This document shows, one piece after another, positions 19,186 through 28,190 of a stretch of DNA of 54,581 bases; positions within the stretch are counted from its first letter, which is position 1, and every line of letters begins with the position of its first letter. Where the stretch lies: NCBI GenBank assembly GCA_958407465.1, contig CATYIV010000013.1:1-54581 (forward strand), in the 5' to 3' direction. The translations under genes and the position numbers were made by a program. Origin of the DNA: an uncultured Collinsella sp. Lineage in GTDB: Bacteria > Actinomycetota > Coriobacteriia > Coriobacteriales > Coriobacteriaceae. The notes under the pieces are model-generated. The model had not been told where the DNA came from and did no database searches. It was given only the letters and a program-made list of their open reading frames with translations.

Positions 19186-19554
19186 CTAGAACTCGAGACC
19201 GGCGGCACGAGCACCGTCGGCGAGGGCCTTGACGCGGCCATGGTAGATACGGCCACCGCGATCGAAGGCGACCTTGGTGATGCCGGCCTCGATGGCGCGC
19301 TTGCCAACGAGCTGACCGACCTTCTCCGCAGCCTCCTTGTTCGAGGTGTGGGTGCCCTTGAACTCGGCCTCGAGGGTCGAGGCAGAGACGAGCGTCAGGC
19401 TGGAGCCCTTGCTGTCGTCGATGATCTGGGCATAGATGTTGGCGTTAGTACGGGTCACGCGAAGACGCGGACGCTCGGAGGTACCCGAGACCTTGCCGCG
19501 AACACGACGCTGACGACGCTTGAGGCCTTCCAGCTTCGCCTTATGCTTGTTCAT
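19186..19554 (-). CDS. rplR: 50S ribosomal protein L18
   Basis: A 122-residue 5S-rRNA-binding protein. Family segments are [20 protein letters not shown] and [20 protein letters not shown]. The ATG at 19554 follows AGGAG. It lies 14 bases before rpsE. Confidence 0.97.
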   Translation of the reverse strand: MNKHKAKLEGLKRRQRRVRGKVSGTSERPRLRVTRTNANIYAQIIDDSKGSSLTLVSASTLEAEFKGTHTSNKEAAEKVGQLVGKRAIEAGITKVAFDRGGRIYHGRVKALADGARAAGLEF

Positions 19555-19582
19555 ACGTAAACTCCTAAAAAGGTTGATCTTG

Positions 19583-19604
19583 CCAGCACCTGACGGGGTG
19601 CTGG
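19583..19604 (-). other. hairpin between rplF and rplR
   Basis: The arms CCAGCACC and GGTGCTGG pair around a six-base loop in the 75-base gap between two co-transcribed ribosomal genes. There is no U-tract. It may be a processing or stability element. Confidence 0.4.
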
Positions 19605-19629
19605 TCTTATGCGAGTGAGTCGGTTACGA

Positions 19630-20166
19630 CTACTTGGCGGCCTTACCCAGCTTGCGGCGGATGTGCTCGCCAACGTAGTGGATACCCTTGCCCTTGTAAG
19701 GCTCGGGAGGACGATGGCCGCGGATCTCAGCGGCAATCTGACCGACCTGCTGCTTGTTGATACCCTTGACGTTCACGTGGGTGTTGTCGGGAACCTCGAA
19801 GGTGATGCCCTCAGGAGCCTCGACGATCACGGGGTGCGAGAAGCCCAGGGAGAACTCGAGGTTCTTGCCCTTCTGCTGCACGCGGTAACCGACGCCGGCG
19901 AGCTCGAGCTTCTTCTCGAAGCCCTCGGAAACGCCAACAACCATGTTGTGGATGAGGGCGCGGGTGAGGCCGTGGCGGGCACGGGTCTCACGCTCGTCGT
20001 CGGGACGGGAAACGGTGAGGACGTTGTCCTCGACGTTGATAGCGAGCTTCTCAAAGACATCGAGCTCGAGCTGGCCCTTGGGGCCCTTGACGACAACGTT
20101 GTTGCCGTTGACTGCCACTTCGACTCCGGCGGGAATCTGGACAGGCTTATTACCGATACGAGACAC
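19630..20166 (-). CDS. rplF: 50S ribosomal protein L6
   Basis: A 178-residue L6. It begins [16 protein letters not shown] and carries the C-terminal signature [14 protein letters not shown]. The start is the GTG at 20166, with a perfect GGAAAGGAG site upstream. Confidence 0.97.
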   Translation of the reverse strand: MSRIGNKPVQIPAGVEVAVNGNNVVVKGPKGQLELDVFEKLAINVEDNVLTVSRPDDERETRARHGLTRALIHNMVVGVSEGFEKKLELAGVGYRVQQKGKNLEFSLGFSHPVIVEAPEGITFEVPDNTHVNVKGINKQQVGQIAAEIRGHRPPEPYKGKGIHYVGEHIRRKLGKAAK

Positions 20167-20199
20167 GGTGATCTCCTTTCCTTCTACCTACCGAGCGAA

Positions 20200-20598
20200 T
20201 TACCAGACGTAAGCGATGATCTCGCCGCCGACGTTGTGCTTGCGAGCATCGCGGTCGGTCATGACGCCATGGCTGGTGGAAATAATGGCGGTACCAAGGC
20301 CACCGCGGACGCGGGGCATGTCGGCAACGCCGGTGTACTTACGCAGGCCCGGCTTGGAAATGCGGCGGATGCCATTGATGACCTTAGCCTTCTTGGGACC
20401 ATACTTAAGCGTGATGTGCAGAGTCTTCTGGGGAACGGTGTCCTCGACATCGTAGCCCTCGATGTAGCCCTCCTCGTGCAGAACACGAGCGATCTCGACG
20501 AGCTTCTTGCTGCTCGGCATGGAGACCGTGGCCTTGTTCACAGAGTTAGCGTTACGGATGCGCGTAAGCATATCTGCGATCGGGTCTGTAAGGTTCAT
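20200..20598 (-). CDS. rpsH: 30S ribosomal protein S8
   Basis: A 132-residue S8, a central-domain assembly protein. It has the [14 protein letters not shown] start and the C-terminal [18 protein letters not shown] signature. The ATG at 20598 follows AAGGAG. Confidence 0.97.
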   Translation of the reverse strand: MNLTDPIADMLTRIRNANSVNKATVSMPSSKKLVEIARVLHEEGYIEGYDVEDTVPQKTLHITLKYGPKKAKVINGIRRISKPGLRKYTGVADMPRVRGGLGTAIISTSHGVMTDRDARKHNVGGEIIAYVW

Positions 20599-20717
20599 AC
20601 AGATTCTCCTTCGTTCTTGATGAACACGTGCTCTTGGTTCTTCGCCGCCCTTAACGGCAAAGCCTTTTTAGCGCGTTTTCCCTGTTCCAAACTGATGCTT
20701 GAAACGCTGGTAGTGAC

Positions 20718-20903
20718 TTACCAGCTGGCCTTCTTAACGCCGGGAAGCTCGCCCTTGAGTGCAAGCTCGCGGAAGCAGACACGGCACAGGCCGAACTTGC
20801 GGTACACAGAGTGCGGACGGCCGCAGCGCTGGCAGCGCGTGTACTCACGAGTAGAGAACTTCTGCTTGCGATTGCACTTGACGATCATCGATGTCTTAGC
20901 CAC
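20718..20903 (-). CDS. rpsN: 30S ribosomal protein S14, zinc type
   Basis: A 61-residue type Z S14. Two CxxC pairs (CQRCGRP near residue 24 and CRVCFRE near residue 40) form the zinc ribbon. The order rplE-rpsN-rpsH is the standard one. The 119-base gap to rpsH is longer than the other gaps and has no further gene. Confidence 0.96.
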   Translation of the reverse strand: MAKTSMIVKCNRKQKFSTREYTRCQRCGRPHSVYRKFGLCRVCFRELALKGELPGVKKASW

Positions 20904-20982
20904 TTATATCCTCCTCACATAGAGTATTGTTCGCCCCAAGCGCCGCCCCCTTGTGGGAACGGCGCTTATAGGGCAGGTGAAC

Positions 20983-21540
20983 CTATTTCTTGAACGGGAA
21001 ACCGAAGGCGTCCAGAAGGGCCTTGGCCTCCTCATCGGTGTTGGCGGTGGTCACGAAAGTGATGTCCATACCACGCTGGTGATCGACGGAATCGAAGTCG
21101 ATCTCGGGGAAGATGAGCTGCTCGGTGACGCCCATGGAGAAGTTACCACGGCCGTCGAAGCTCTTGGCGGAAATGCCGCGGAAGTCGCGGATACGGGGGA
21201 TCGCGACGGAGGTCAGACGATCGAAGAACTCCCACATACGGTCGCCACGCAGGGTAACCTTGCAGCCGATCGGCATACCAGCGCGCAGGCGGAAGGTAGC
21301 GATGGACTTACGGGCACGGGTGATCATCGGCTGCTGTCCGGTGATGGCGCGCAGGTCGCGCACGGCACCGTCGATGGCCTTGGAATCGGTAGCGGCCTCG
21401 CCGACACCCATGTTCACGACGATCTTCTCAAACTTGGGGATCATCATGACGTTCTCGTACTGGAACTTGTCCTGAAGCTGCTGCTTGACCTCGTTGTTGT
21501 ACTTGGTCTTCAGACGCGGCACATACTTCTCTTCTGCCAT
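20983..21540 (-). CDS. rplE: 50S ribosomal protein L5
   Basis: A 185-residue 5S-rRNA-binding protein. Family segments include [30 protein letters not shown] and [17 protein letters not shown]. The ATG at 21540 follows AAGGAG. The unusual point is upstream: rplX, rplN and rpsQ, which normally precede rplE, are absent, and the next gene is xdhC after about 310 bases. See the finding on the broken spc operon. Confidence 0.97.
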   Translation of the reverse strand: MAEEKYVPRLKTKYNNEVKQQLQDKFQYENVMMIPKFEKIVVNMGVGEAATDSKAIDGAVRDLRAITGQQPMITRARKSIATFRLRAGMPIGCKVTLRGDRMWEFFDRLTSVAIPRIRDFRGISAKSFDGRGNFSMGVTEQLIFPEIDFDSVDHQRGMDITFVTTANTDEEAKALLDAFGFPFKK

Positions 21541-21677
21541 TGTTCACTCCTTCTTGGGGTTTTAAGCACGGGGCGTGGCCACGATGGGTTGTCCTCGTGC
21601 CTCCTGGCTGCATCCGCGCCGCTCATGGCATTTTGCGGTTTGGACTCGACGCAGCAGGAGCCGACAAAACAATCGGT

Positions 21678-21707
21678 ACTATACGCGCATCGGGAGCGTA
21701 TTTCCAG
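21678..21707 (-). promoter_or_regulatory. candidate promoter for the rplE-map operon
   Basis: On the minus strand, CTGGAA and TATAGT are separated by 18 bases, about 140 bases upstream of rplE. With the usual upstream ribosomal genes missing, rplE needs a local promoter, and this is the best visible candidate. The -35 box is weak. Confidence 0.35.
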
Positions 21708-21767
21708 AAAAACCTCGTCTGCCTGCACAACTCCACAACTCCCCCGCACAAATGGATCCCAAAAAGC

Positions 21768-21834
21768 AGTTGCGGTGAAATAGGGACTGTTTGGCGGCCT
21801 AACAGGCTTAAACAATCCGTATTTCACCGCAACT
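21768..21834. repeat. 67-base palindrome, copy 1
   Basis: The 25-base arms begin AGTTGCGGTGAAATA and end with its complement. Two positions of the arms are mismatched. The loop is about 17 bases. The same element occurs at 24552-24620, and the pair brackets xdhC, yqeB and yqeC. Confidence 0.85.
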
Positions 21835-21851
21835 TATTGGTGGGGATGCGA

Positions 21852-22895
21852 TTAGCGCTTGCGGGGAACGAGTTTGGTGCGGCGCAGGTGGATCATCTCG
21901 GCGGCGATGGAGATGGCGATCTCCTCGGGGTCCTCGGCCTCGATGGCAACGCCGATCGGCAGGTGCAGCTCGTCGATCTGGTCCTGCGTAAAGCCTTCCT
22001 GCTCCAGGCGGGCACGCACAAAGGCCGTCTTGCGGCGCGAACCCAGACAGCCCAGGTAGGCAGGCTTGGCGCGCATGGCCTGAATCACCACGTCGATATC
22101 GGACTTGTGACCCGCCGTGGCGACGACCACCAGATCGCGCGGGCCGAAGGGGCACTGCTTGCTCAGGTTCTTGTAGTCGACCAGACGACGGTCGTAGACA
22201 CCGGGCACCCATTCGGGCGTCAACGTGCCGGGACGGTCGTCGCACGCCACGACGGCAAAGCCCGCCGCCGTGAGCACCCGCGCCGTCGCGGCGCCCACGT
22301 GGCCGCTGCCAAAGATGTAGGTCAGGCCCTCGGGGCAGAGCGTCTCGATGTGCGCGGGAGGAATCTCGGAGGCGGCGTTGGTGTAGGTGACGTTACTCCC
22401 CTCCTCCACCAGCGAAAGCCCGGGGCAGCCCACAATGGTGCGGCGCGATTCCTCGCCATGATTGTCGGCCACATCGCCCTCGAGCGCGCTCGCGATAAAC
22501 GGCTCAAAGTCGATGACGAAGTCGCCGATGCGCCGATAGACCAAGACGTCGGCAACCGACTGGAACAACGGTGCCTTGGTCGCGTCCAGGTGCAGATAGC
22601 ACAGGCAGATAGCTCCGCCGCAGATCATGCCGGTATCGGAGTTCTCGCCGCCCATGGTGTAGCGGACCAGACGCGATTTACCCCCGGCCAGCAGCTCGCG
22701 CGCCTCGTCCAGCGCAAAGAGCTCAATCTTGCCGCCGCCGATAGTGCCCGCTTGGCTACCGTCGGCAAAGACGGCCATCCATGCGCCCACACCGCGCGGT
22801 GACGACCCCGCCGTGCCGGCCACGACCGCCAGCTCGCACGTCTCGCCAGCACGCAGGGCGGCAAGCGCCGCATTCACAACATCGAGCTTTTCCAT
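21852..22895 (-). CDS. xdhC: XdhC/CoxI family molybdenum hydroxylase maturation protein
   Basis: A 347-residue protein. The N-terminal XdhC/CoxI domain has SSPRGVGAWMAVFADG and GTIGGGKIE. The C-terminal Rossmann part has YIFGSGHVGAATARVLTAAGF and SRRKTAFVRARLEQEG. In the studied family member, XdhC binds the molybdenum cofactor, promotes its sulphuration and delivers it to xanthine dehydrogenase. The start follows CAAT-rich sequence without a strong ribosome site, and the frame begins at MEKLDVVNAAL. It is the downstream neighbour of yqeB, nine bases away, so the two are an operon. Confidence 0.9.
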   Translation of the reverse strand: MEKLDVVNAALAALRAGETCELAVVAGTAGSSPRGVGAWMAVFADGSQAGTIGGGKIELFALDEARELLAGGKSRLVRYTMGGENSDTGMICGGAICLCYLHLDATKAPLFQSVADVLVYRRIGDFVIDFEPFIASALEGDVADNHGEESRRTIVGCPGLSLVEEGSNVTYTNAASEIPPAHIETLCPEGLTYIFGSGHVGAATARVLTAAGFAVVACDDRPGTLTPEWVPGVYDRRLVDYKNLSKQCPFGPRDLVVVATAGHKSDIDVVIQAMRAKPAYLGCLGSRRKTAFVRARLEQEGFTQDQIDELHLPIGVAIEAEDPEEIAISIAAEMIHLRRTKLVPRKR

Positions 22896-22904
22896 TGCCG
22901 CCTT

Positions 22905-23699
22905 CTATCCTCTAAAGATATCGGTGAGCATAGCGAGTGCCTCGAGCACGCCGCCGCCGACCGACGTCGCCTTGTCCGAAATGTAGTTGATATAGCTGGC
23001 ATCGCCGCGCGAATCGACATCGGCACATTTAAAACCCTCAGTCACCTGCACGCCGTTCGCCAAAAGCCCGCGCAGGCAGCCATCGATCTGTGTGCACATG
23101 GGCGTATCGTCCGCGTAGCCAATCACGTCTCCGGCGCTCACGATGTCGCCGATTGCGCGGTCGGACCGAAACACGCCGGCGGCGGGGCTGTGGATAACGC
23201 GCTCCTTGCCATAGCCGGCGATCACGCCCGGCACGCCCGTGTTGGGCTGGGGCGAGCCCTGGGTAATGACACGGCCCAAAAAATGCCCGCGCATGGTCTC
23301 GACCACGGCGTCGCAATCGACCGGCGCGGTAAAGCCCGGCCCCACGGCGATGACGGTAGGCGCCATGTCGCGCGTGGTGCCCAGGTTGCGCTTGGCCAGA
23401 ATCGCGTCGACCACAGCCGCGGGTTTAAGCTCATCGAGCATCTTGGCCTGAGGGTCCACCACGACGGCAACATCCCCCGCTTGGGTAATCTCGAGCGCCT
23501 CTGCCGGCGTCTGCGCCAAGCGAGCGCGAATGCCCTCGACCTGAACCTCGCCCAGGCGAATAGCCTCGCAAAAACTGATTGTGCGGCGGATGCACGTGGG
23601 AACCGCGATATCGGCCATGACGACCGACACGCCGGCGCGCACCAAGCGAGCGGCGACACCCGTGGCGATATCGCCGGCGCCGCGAACATAAACGAGCAT
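22905..23699 (-). CDS. yqeB: selenium-dependent molybdenum hydroxylase accessory protein YqeB
   Basis: A 264-residue protein of the EF2563/YqeB family, which co-occurs with selenium-labile molybdenum hydroxylases. It opens with a nucleotide-binding-like VRGAGDIATGVAARLVRAG, followed by conserved blocks TVIAVGPGFTAPVDCD and GVPGVIAGYGKERVIHSPA. The exact biochemical role is unproven. It is thought to help install or handle the selenium ligand. It is transcribed divergently from yqeC, with about 100 bases between them. Confidence 0.9.
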   Translation of the reverse strand: MLVYVRGAGDIATGVAARLVRAGVSVVMADIAVPTCIRRTISFCEAIRLGEVQVEGIRARLAQTPAEALEITQAGDVAVVVDPQAKMLDELKPAAVVDAILAKRNLGTTRDMAPTVIAVGPGFTAPVDCDAVVETMRGHFLGRVITQGSPQPNTGVPGVIAGYGKERVIHSPAAGVFRSDRAIGDIVSAGDVIGYADDTPMCTQIDGCLRGLLANGVQVTEGFKCADVDSRGDASYINYISDKATSVGGGVLEALAMLTDIFRG

Positions 23700-23801
23700 T
23701 CCCGGGGCACCTCCCTGTGCTACGGTTTGAGCAGAGCAAAAGCGGTTCGACCGCTACTCTGATGATTATTTATTATCACAGTATTATACGGCGGTGAACA
23801 G

Positions 23802-24536
23802 ATGGAAACGGTTAGCGGCAATCTTGCCTCGGCGCTCAGGATCGAGCCGGGCATTACCGCGATTATCGGCAGCGGCGGCAAGTCGACGTTGCTCAAAACG
23901 CTGGGTCTTGAGCTCATGCGCGCTGGCGGCCGCGTGCTCCTCTGCACCACCACGCATATGCTTCCCGTTGCCGGCGTGCCATGGGACGGGTCGAATCGTC
24001 GCCTGGGTGCCGCACCTTGGAAGCCGGGTGCCGCGCATGTTCCCGGCTGCACCTGTGAGGCGTGCGCGGGACTTGCCCGCGGGAGTATTTGCCAGGCGGG
24101 TGTCTTAGACCCGGAAACAGGCAAGCTCTCCGCCCCCGCCGAGCCACTCAACGAGCTGGCACAGCGCTTTGACTACGTGTTGGCCGAGGCGGACGGCAGC
24201 AAGCGGCTCCCGCTCAAGGCGCACGCCGCCTGGGAGCCGGTGATTCCCTCTGGCACGGCAAACGTTGTCTGGGTCGTCGGCGCCTCGGGACTGGGCAAAC
24301 CCGTCGCCGAGGTTGCCCACCGCCCCGAGCTCTTTTGCGAGCGTTGCGGCTGCGAGCTCACCGACACTGCCACCCCAGAGCGCGTCGCCCAGGTGCTCAA
24401 TGCCGAGCTGCGGATGCTGAACCTCAACAATGCCCGCATCATGCTCAACCAAGTCGACACGCTCAGCGACCCCACGATGGCAGATCGCTTCGAGGCAGCC
24501 CTCAACCGCCCCCTCATCGCCACCAGCCTCAAGTAG
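23802..24536 (+). CDS. yqeC: selenium cofactor accessory protein YqeC
   Basis: A 244-residue P-loop protein of the YqeC family. The GSGGKSTLL nucleotide-binding loop is at about residue 27, followed by VLLCTTTHMLP. An inserted CTCEAC...C cysteine segment and a CERCGC segment may bind metal. Family members are confined to genomes with selenium-dependent molybdenum hydroxylases. It is the only plus-strand gene in this part of the cluster. It ends 15 bases before the second palindrome copy. Confidence 0.88.
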   Translation: METVSGNLASALRIEPGITAIIGSGGKSTLLKTLGLELMRAGGRVLLCTTTHMLPVAGVPWDGSNRRLGAAPWKPGAAHVPGCTCEACAGLARGSICQAGVLDPETGKLSAPAEPLNELAQRFDYVLAEADGSKRLPLKAHAAWEPVIPSGTANVVWVVGASGLGKPVAEVAHRPELFCERCGCELTDTATPERVAQVLNAELRMLNLNNARIMLNQVDTLSDPTMADRFEAALNRPLIATSLK

Positions 24537-24551
24537 CCGGCCCCATCTCGT

Positions 24552-24620
24552 CAGTTGCGGTGAAATACGGACTGTTTGGCCGCCCGACGGCCGCAAACAG
24601 TCCGTATTTCACCGCAACTG
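24552..24620. repeat. 69-base palindrome, copy 2
   Basis: A near-perfect palindrome: CAGTTGCGGTGAAATACGG opens a 27-base arm that pairs exactly with the right arm, and GGCCG/CGGCC extends the stem towards a short loop. It lies between the convergent ends of yqeC and hyuA and could act as a two-way terminator. It matches copy 1 at 21768-21834. Confidence 0.88.
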
Positions 24621-24645
24621 AGGAGGGGACACGGCATCTTTGCTG

Positions 24646-26013
24646 CTAGCGGGGCACGTAGCGACCGGGCTGGGCTCCGGTGGGCTCGCCATCGCGCGCC
24701 ACCAGCACACCGTTGACGTAGACGGCCTTGGCGCGGCCATGTGCCTCAAAGCCCTCGAGCGGCGTGTAGTCCACAGCCTGATGCTGCGTCGCGGCACTGA
24801 TTGTCCAGCGCGCTTTGGGATCCCACACGCACACGTCGGCATCGGAGCCCTCGGCAAGACAGCCCTTGCGCGGATACATGCCAAAGACGCGCGCCGGGTT
24901 CTCGCTCATCAAGCGGCAGAGGTCCTCGGGGCCCAGCTGGCCCTCAAAGCTCGTGGCGATCGCGACGGGACGATGCTCCACGCCGGGCCCGCCGTTGGGA
25001 ATCGCGCGGAAATCGTCGCGCCCGCGGTCCTTTTGCCCGTGCAGGTTAAAGCTGCAATGATCGGTTGCAATCGTATCGATCTCGCCGGCCACAAGCGCCT
25101 CGCGCAGTGCCGCACGGTCACCCGCATGGCGCAGCGGCGGGCTCATCACATACTTGGCACCCGCAAAGCCGTCCTCGCCCTGCTCCAGATAGCAGGTGTC
25201 GTCGAGCATCAGATACTGGGGGCAGGTCTCGACATAGATATTCTTCTGCCCGCGCGCTTTGGCAGCGCGAATGGCCTCGAGCCCCAGCTTGGTCGAAAGG
25301 TGCACCACGTTGACCGGAGCGTCCCCGGCCAGGTGCGCCAGATACAGCAGGCGGCTCACGGCCTCGGCCTCACACACGTCCGGACGGCTGAGCGCATGCC
25401 CCTCGGGCCCATGAACCCCCTGCTCGTACACGCGCTTCTGCAGTTCATTCACCAACGTGCCGTTCTCGCAATGCACGCACAGGATACCGCCCACGCGCTT
25501 GAGCTCCTCCAACACCTCGAGCGTCTCGGCATCGTCCAGGCGCAAATGATCGTAGGCAAAGTAGGTCTTAAACGACGATACGCCCGCCTCGCGCATAGCC
25601 GAAAGATCGGCGCGGTTGCGTTCATTCCACTCGGCGAGTGCCATATGAAAGGCGTAGTTGGCCGTGCAGGTTCCGTCGGCACGGCGATGCCACTCGGCCA
25701 AGGCATCGGGCATGGTCACGCCGCGATCGGCCGTCGCGTAGTCCACGATGGTCGTCGTGCCGCCGCAGGCAGCCGCACGCGTGCCGGTCTCAAAGCTATC
25801 GGCTGTCCAATCCATGCCAGTCCAGCACTGCATGTGCGTGTGGCCGTCGATAAAGCCGGGAAACACCCAGCAGTCCGCGGCGTCCTCGACGGTATCGTCG
25901 GCACTCGGCTCAATCGCCGCGGCAATCCGCACGATCTTGTCGCCCTCCATGGCAAGATCGGCGCGGCGAAGCCCCTGTGGCGTCACGAGCGCGCCGTTTT
26001 TGATGATGATCAT
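24646..26013 (-). CDS. hyuA: dihydropyrimidinase / D-hydantoinase family hydrolase
   Basis: A 455-residue cyclic-amide hydrolase of the hydantoinase/dihydropyrimidinase group. Visible active-site elements are GFIDGHTHMQ (metal histidines), SSFKTYFAYD (the lysine that is carbamylated), CVHCEN, VHLST and TIATDHCSF. It corresponds to hyuA/ygeZ of the E. coli ygeW-xanQ region. In this setting it likely opens a ring of a purine breakdown product, which is an inference from context. It is followed upstream by mocA with eight bases between. Confidence 0.9.
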   Translation of the reverse strand: MIIIKNGALVTPQGLRRADLAMEGDKIVRIAAAIEPSADDTVEDAADCWVFPGFIDGHTHMQCWTGMDWTADSFETGTRAAACGGTTTIVDYATADRGVTMPDALAEWHRRADGTCTANYAFHMALAEWNERNRADLSAMREAGVSSFKTYFAYDHLRLDDAETLEVLEELKRVGGILCVHCENGTLVNELQKRVYEQGVHGPEGHALSRPDVCEAEAVSRLLYLAHLAGDAPVNVVHLSTKLGLEAIRAAKARGQKNIYVETCPQYLMLDDTCYLEQGEDGFAGAKYVMSPPLRHAGDRAALREALVAGEIDTIATDHCSFNLHGQKDRGRDDFRAIPNGGPGVEHRPVAIATSFEGQLGPEDLCRLMSENPARVFGMYPRKGCLAEGSDADVCVWDPKARWTISAATQHQAVDYTPLEGFEAHGRAKAVYVNGVLVARDGEPTGAQPGRYVPR

Positions 26014-26021
26014 GTTGCTCC

Positions 26022-26636
26022 TTATTGATTAATACAGTTGGCCACGCGATCAAAATACGAGCAGGCCGCGATATGCTCCGTTATGCGTCGCTGTCCCTCT
26101 GCGGTATCGACATCCCACAGCTCGTAGGCACGCGCCTCGACCAGCACCACGTCGGTACGGTCCTTGAGAATCGAGCCCCCGCCGTCCTTGCCCTCAAGAC
26201 GCATGAGTGCATCGAATAGTTCCGCCGGAAAGAGCACCGGGCTCGAAGGCTCACCGTTGCACGCCAAGCGCACCGGATGTTTGCGGCCACGCTCGTCAAA
26301 CGCGTGAACCATGGCATCAAAAGAATCCGCGCTCACGAGCGGCTGGTCGCCCGGCAAAAAGAGGCAACCTTTCCAGTTGTGTTCGACTCCCCACGAAAGG
26401 CCCGCACGGACGCTTTCGCTGCGCAGTTTGCCATCGTGCAACACGCACGGGCAATGCTTGTCCCCACAAATCCGGGCGACCTCGGGCCAACGCGTCGAAA
26501 CCACGACGTCAAAGCCCCGGGGAACCGAATCGATGGTCCGGGCAATCAGCGGCTCGCCATAGATATCGGCAAGCATCTTGTTAGAGCCAAACCGCTTGCC
26601 CTCGCCCGATGCCATAATGACGCATCCAAGTTTCAT
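26022..26636 (-). CDS. mocA: MocA-like molybdenum cofactor nucleotidyltransferase
   Basis: A 204-residue NTP transferase with the GT-A-like motif MASGEGKRFGSNKMLADIYG at its N-terminus and LPGDQPLVS near residue 97. MocA attaches CMP to molybdopterin to make the cofactor used by xanthine dehydrogenase-type enzymes, and this is the likely role here. The ATG at 26636 follows GGAGG by seven bases, so the longer frame to 26690 was rejected. It forms an operon with hyuA. Confidence 0.87.
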   Translation of the reverse strand: MKLGCVIMASGEGKRFGSNKMLADIYGEPLIARTIDSVPRGFDVVVSTRWPEVARICGDKHCPCVLHDGKLRSESVRAGLSWGVEHNWKGCLFLPGDQPLVSADSFDAMVHAFDERGRKHPVRLACNGEPSSPVLFPAELFDALMRLEGKDGGGSILKDRTDVVLVEARAYELWDVDTAEGQRRITEHIAACSYFDRVANCINQ

Positions 26637-26723
26637 GGTGATACCTCCCCTGAAACCATCGTACCCATAACTCGCGCCGCGGGCATCCACATCGAAAGCG
26701 CTTATCCCGCACGCCCGCGATGC

Positions 26724-26763
26724 AAAAAAGGGGCACCCCGCCGGTTGGCAGAGCGCCCCCTTT
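26724..26763 (-). terminator. rho-independent terminator of ygeW
   Basis: On the minus strand, AAAGGGGGCGC and GTGCCCCTTT arms with internal GCC/GGC pairing are followed by TTTTTT. It lies 23 bases after the ygeW stop and separates it from mocA-hyuA. Confidence 0.85.
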
Positions 26764-26786
26764 ACATGGCTTACCTCAACCCGGCT

Positions 26787-27989
26787 TTAGGCCTGGAACC
26801 AACGGGCGGTGTTGCGCTCGTCGAGGGCCTTGAGGGTAGCGGCGGGATCGGCAACCTTCTGCAGGAACATCATGGCTGCGATGGCGTACGGCTTGTAGCT
26901 GGCCTCCTTGTACATGCCCACGCGGTGCATGTCGAAGACGTCGGCGTTAACCTCGCCGTGCTCGCAGGAAACACCGGAGATGTCGGCGGGCAGCGGGTGC
27001 ATAAAGATGGTGTCCTGGCCGTTGGCAGTCTTCTCCATGAGCTCGGTCGTGGAGCACCAGTCCTGATGGGTGGCGTTCTGGGCGAGCAGCTCCTTCTCAA
27101 GCGCAGCGATGCCGGCGTCGTCGCCCTCGGCGTACAGGTTGGTACGCTTCTCCATGGCGGCAAACGGAGCCCAGCTCTTGGGGATTACGATGTCGGCGCC
27201 CTCGAAGGCCTCGGCCATGGTGTTGACCTGCTTAAAGGTGGTGCCGGACTCGGCGGCATAGCCCTTGGCGCGCTCAACGACCTCGGGCATGAGGTCGTAG
27301 CCCTCGGGGTGGGCCAGGGTGACGTCCATGCCAAAGCGGGGCAGCAGGCTGATCAGCGACTGCGGGCAGGACAGCGGCTTGCCGTAAGAGGGCGAATAGG
27401 CCCAGGTGACGGCAACCTTCTTGCCCTTGAGGTTCTCAAGGCCGCCAAACTCGTTGATGAGGTAGAGCATGTCGGCAGAGGACTGCGTGGGGTGGTCGGA
27501 ATCGGACTGCAGGGAGATGAGCGTGGGACGGTGATCCAGAACGCCGTCCTCGTAAGCCTGCTGGACAGACTCGGAGACCTCGGCCATGTAGGCGTCGCCC
27601 TTGCCGATGTACATGTCGTCGCGGATGCCGATGACGTCGGCCATGAAGGAGATCATGGTAGCGGTCTCGCGGACGGTCTCGCCGTGAGCGATCTGGGACT
27701 TCTTCTCGTCCAGGTCCTGCAGCTCAAGGCCGAGCAGGTTGGCGGCCTTAGAGAAGGAGAAACGCGTACGGGTGGAGTTGTCGCGGAATAGGGAGACGGC
27801 CAGACCCGAGTCGAAGATCTTGGGAGAGACGTTGTTCTCGCGCAGCTGGCGCAGGGCGTCGGCGACGATGTAGAGCGCTTTGAGTTCATCGGTGGTCTTA
27901 TCCCAGGTGTGCAGGAAGTCGCTGCCGTACATACCCTTAAAATCGAGGCCGTTCAGCTGCTCGACAAGCTCGGTAAACTTGGCGTCCAT
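26787..27989 (-). CDS. ygeW: knotted carbamoyltransferase YgeW
   Basis: A 400-residue carbamoyltransferase of the ATCase/OTCase fold. The carbamoyl-phosphate-binding motif reads FRDNSTRTRFSFSKA (near residue 70). HPTQSSADMLYL and IFMHPLPAD follow in order. YgeW proteins have a knotted fold like AOTCase, and their natural substrate is uncertain. The ATG at 27989 (MDAKFTEL) was chosen over a frame reaching 28175 that has no family match. No carbamate kinase (yqeA) is in the window. Confidence 0.92.
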   Translation of the reverse strand: MDAKFTELVEQLNGLDFKGMYGSDFLHTWDKTTDELKALYIVADALRQLRENNVSPKIFDSGLAVSLFRDNSTRTRFSFSKAANLLGLELQDLDEKKSQIAHGETVRETATMISFMADVIGIRDDMYIGKGDAYMAEVSESVQQAYEDGVLDHRPTLISLQSDSDHPTQSSADMLYLINEFGGLENLKGKKVAVTWAYSPSYGKPLSCPQSLISLLPRFGMDVTLAHPEGYDLMPEVVERAKGYAAESGTTFKQVNTMAEAFEGADIVIPKSWAPFAAMEKRTNLYAEGDDAGIAALEKELLAQNATHQDWCSTTELMEKTANGQDTIFMHPLPADISGVSCEHGEVNADVFDMHRVGMYKEASYKPYAIAAMMFLQKVADPAATLKALDERNTARWFQA

Positions 27990-28143
27990 GGAAATGTCCT
28001 TTCTAAAGATGAAACGATCGCAATGAGTAGATGCGCTCCGGCATGCGCGTGTGGCTAGAACATGCAGAGCGCTATGACGAGGACCCGCTACCGTTGAGGA
28101 AGCATGGGAGATAACGACCGCGGGCCCCAAGTCGACAGGGGGT

Positions 28144-28168
28144 GCCGGGGACGCGAGCGGCCCCCGGC
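28144..28168. other. G+C-rich hairpin between ygeY and ygeW
   Basis: The arms GCCGGGG and CCCCGGC lie just downstream of the ygeY stop. There is no U-tract. The rest of the 201-base gap contains no gene. Confidence 0.4.
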
Positions 28169-28190
28169 TCAACAAAATCGAGGAATGGGA

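Larger units (their letters stand above)
21541..21851. other. gap between rplE and xdhC at the operon break
   Basis: No gene and no recognisable rplX remnant is visible in these 311 bases. The gap holds a candidate promoter for rplE (21678-21707) and a 67-base palindrome (21768-21834) that is repeated beyond yqeC. Confidence 0.6.

Noticed and set aside
21510..21827. A 105-codon minus-strand frame that could be rplX or another gene before rplE
   Set aside because: It overlaps the 67-base palindrome, has no L24 signature, and runs into the start of rplE in another frame.
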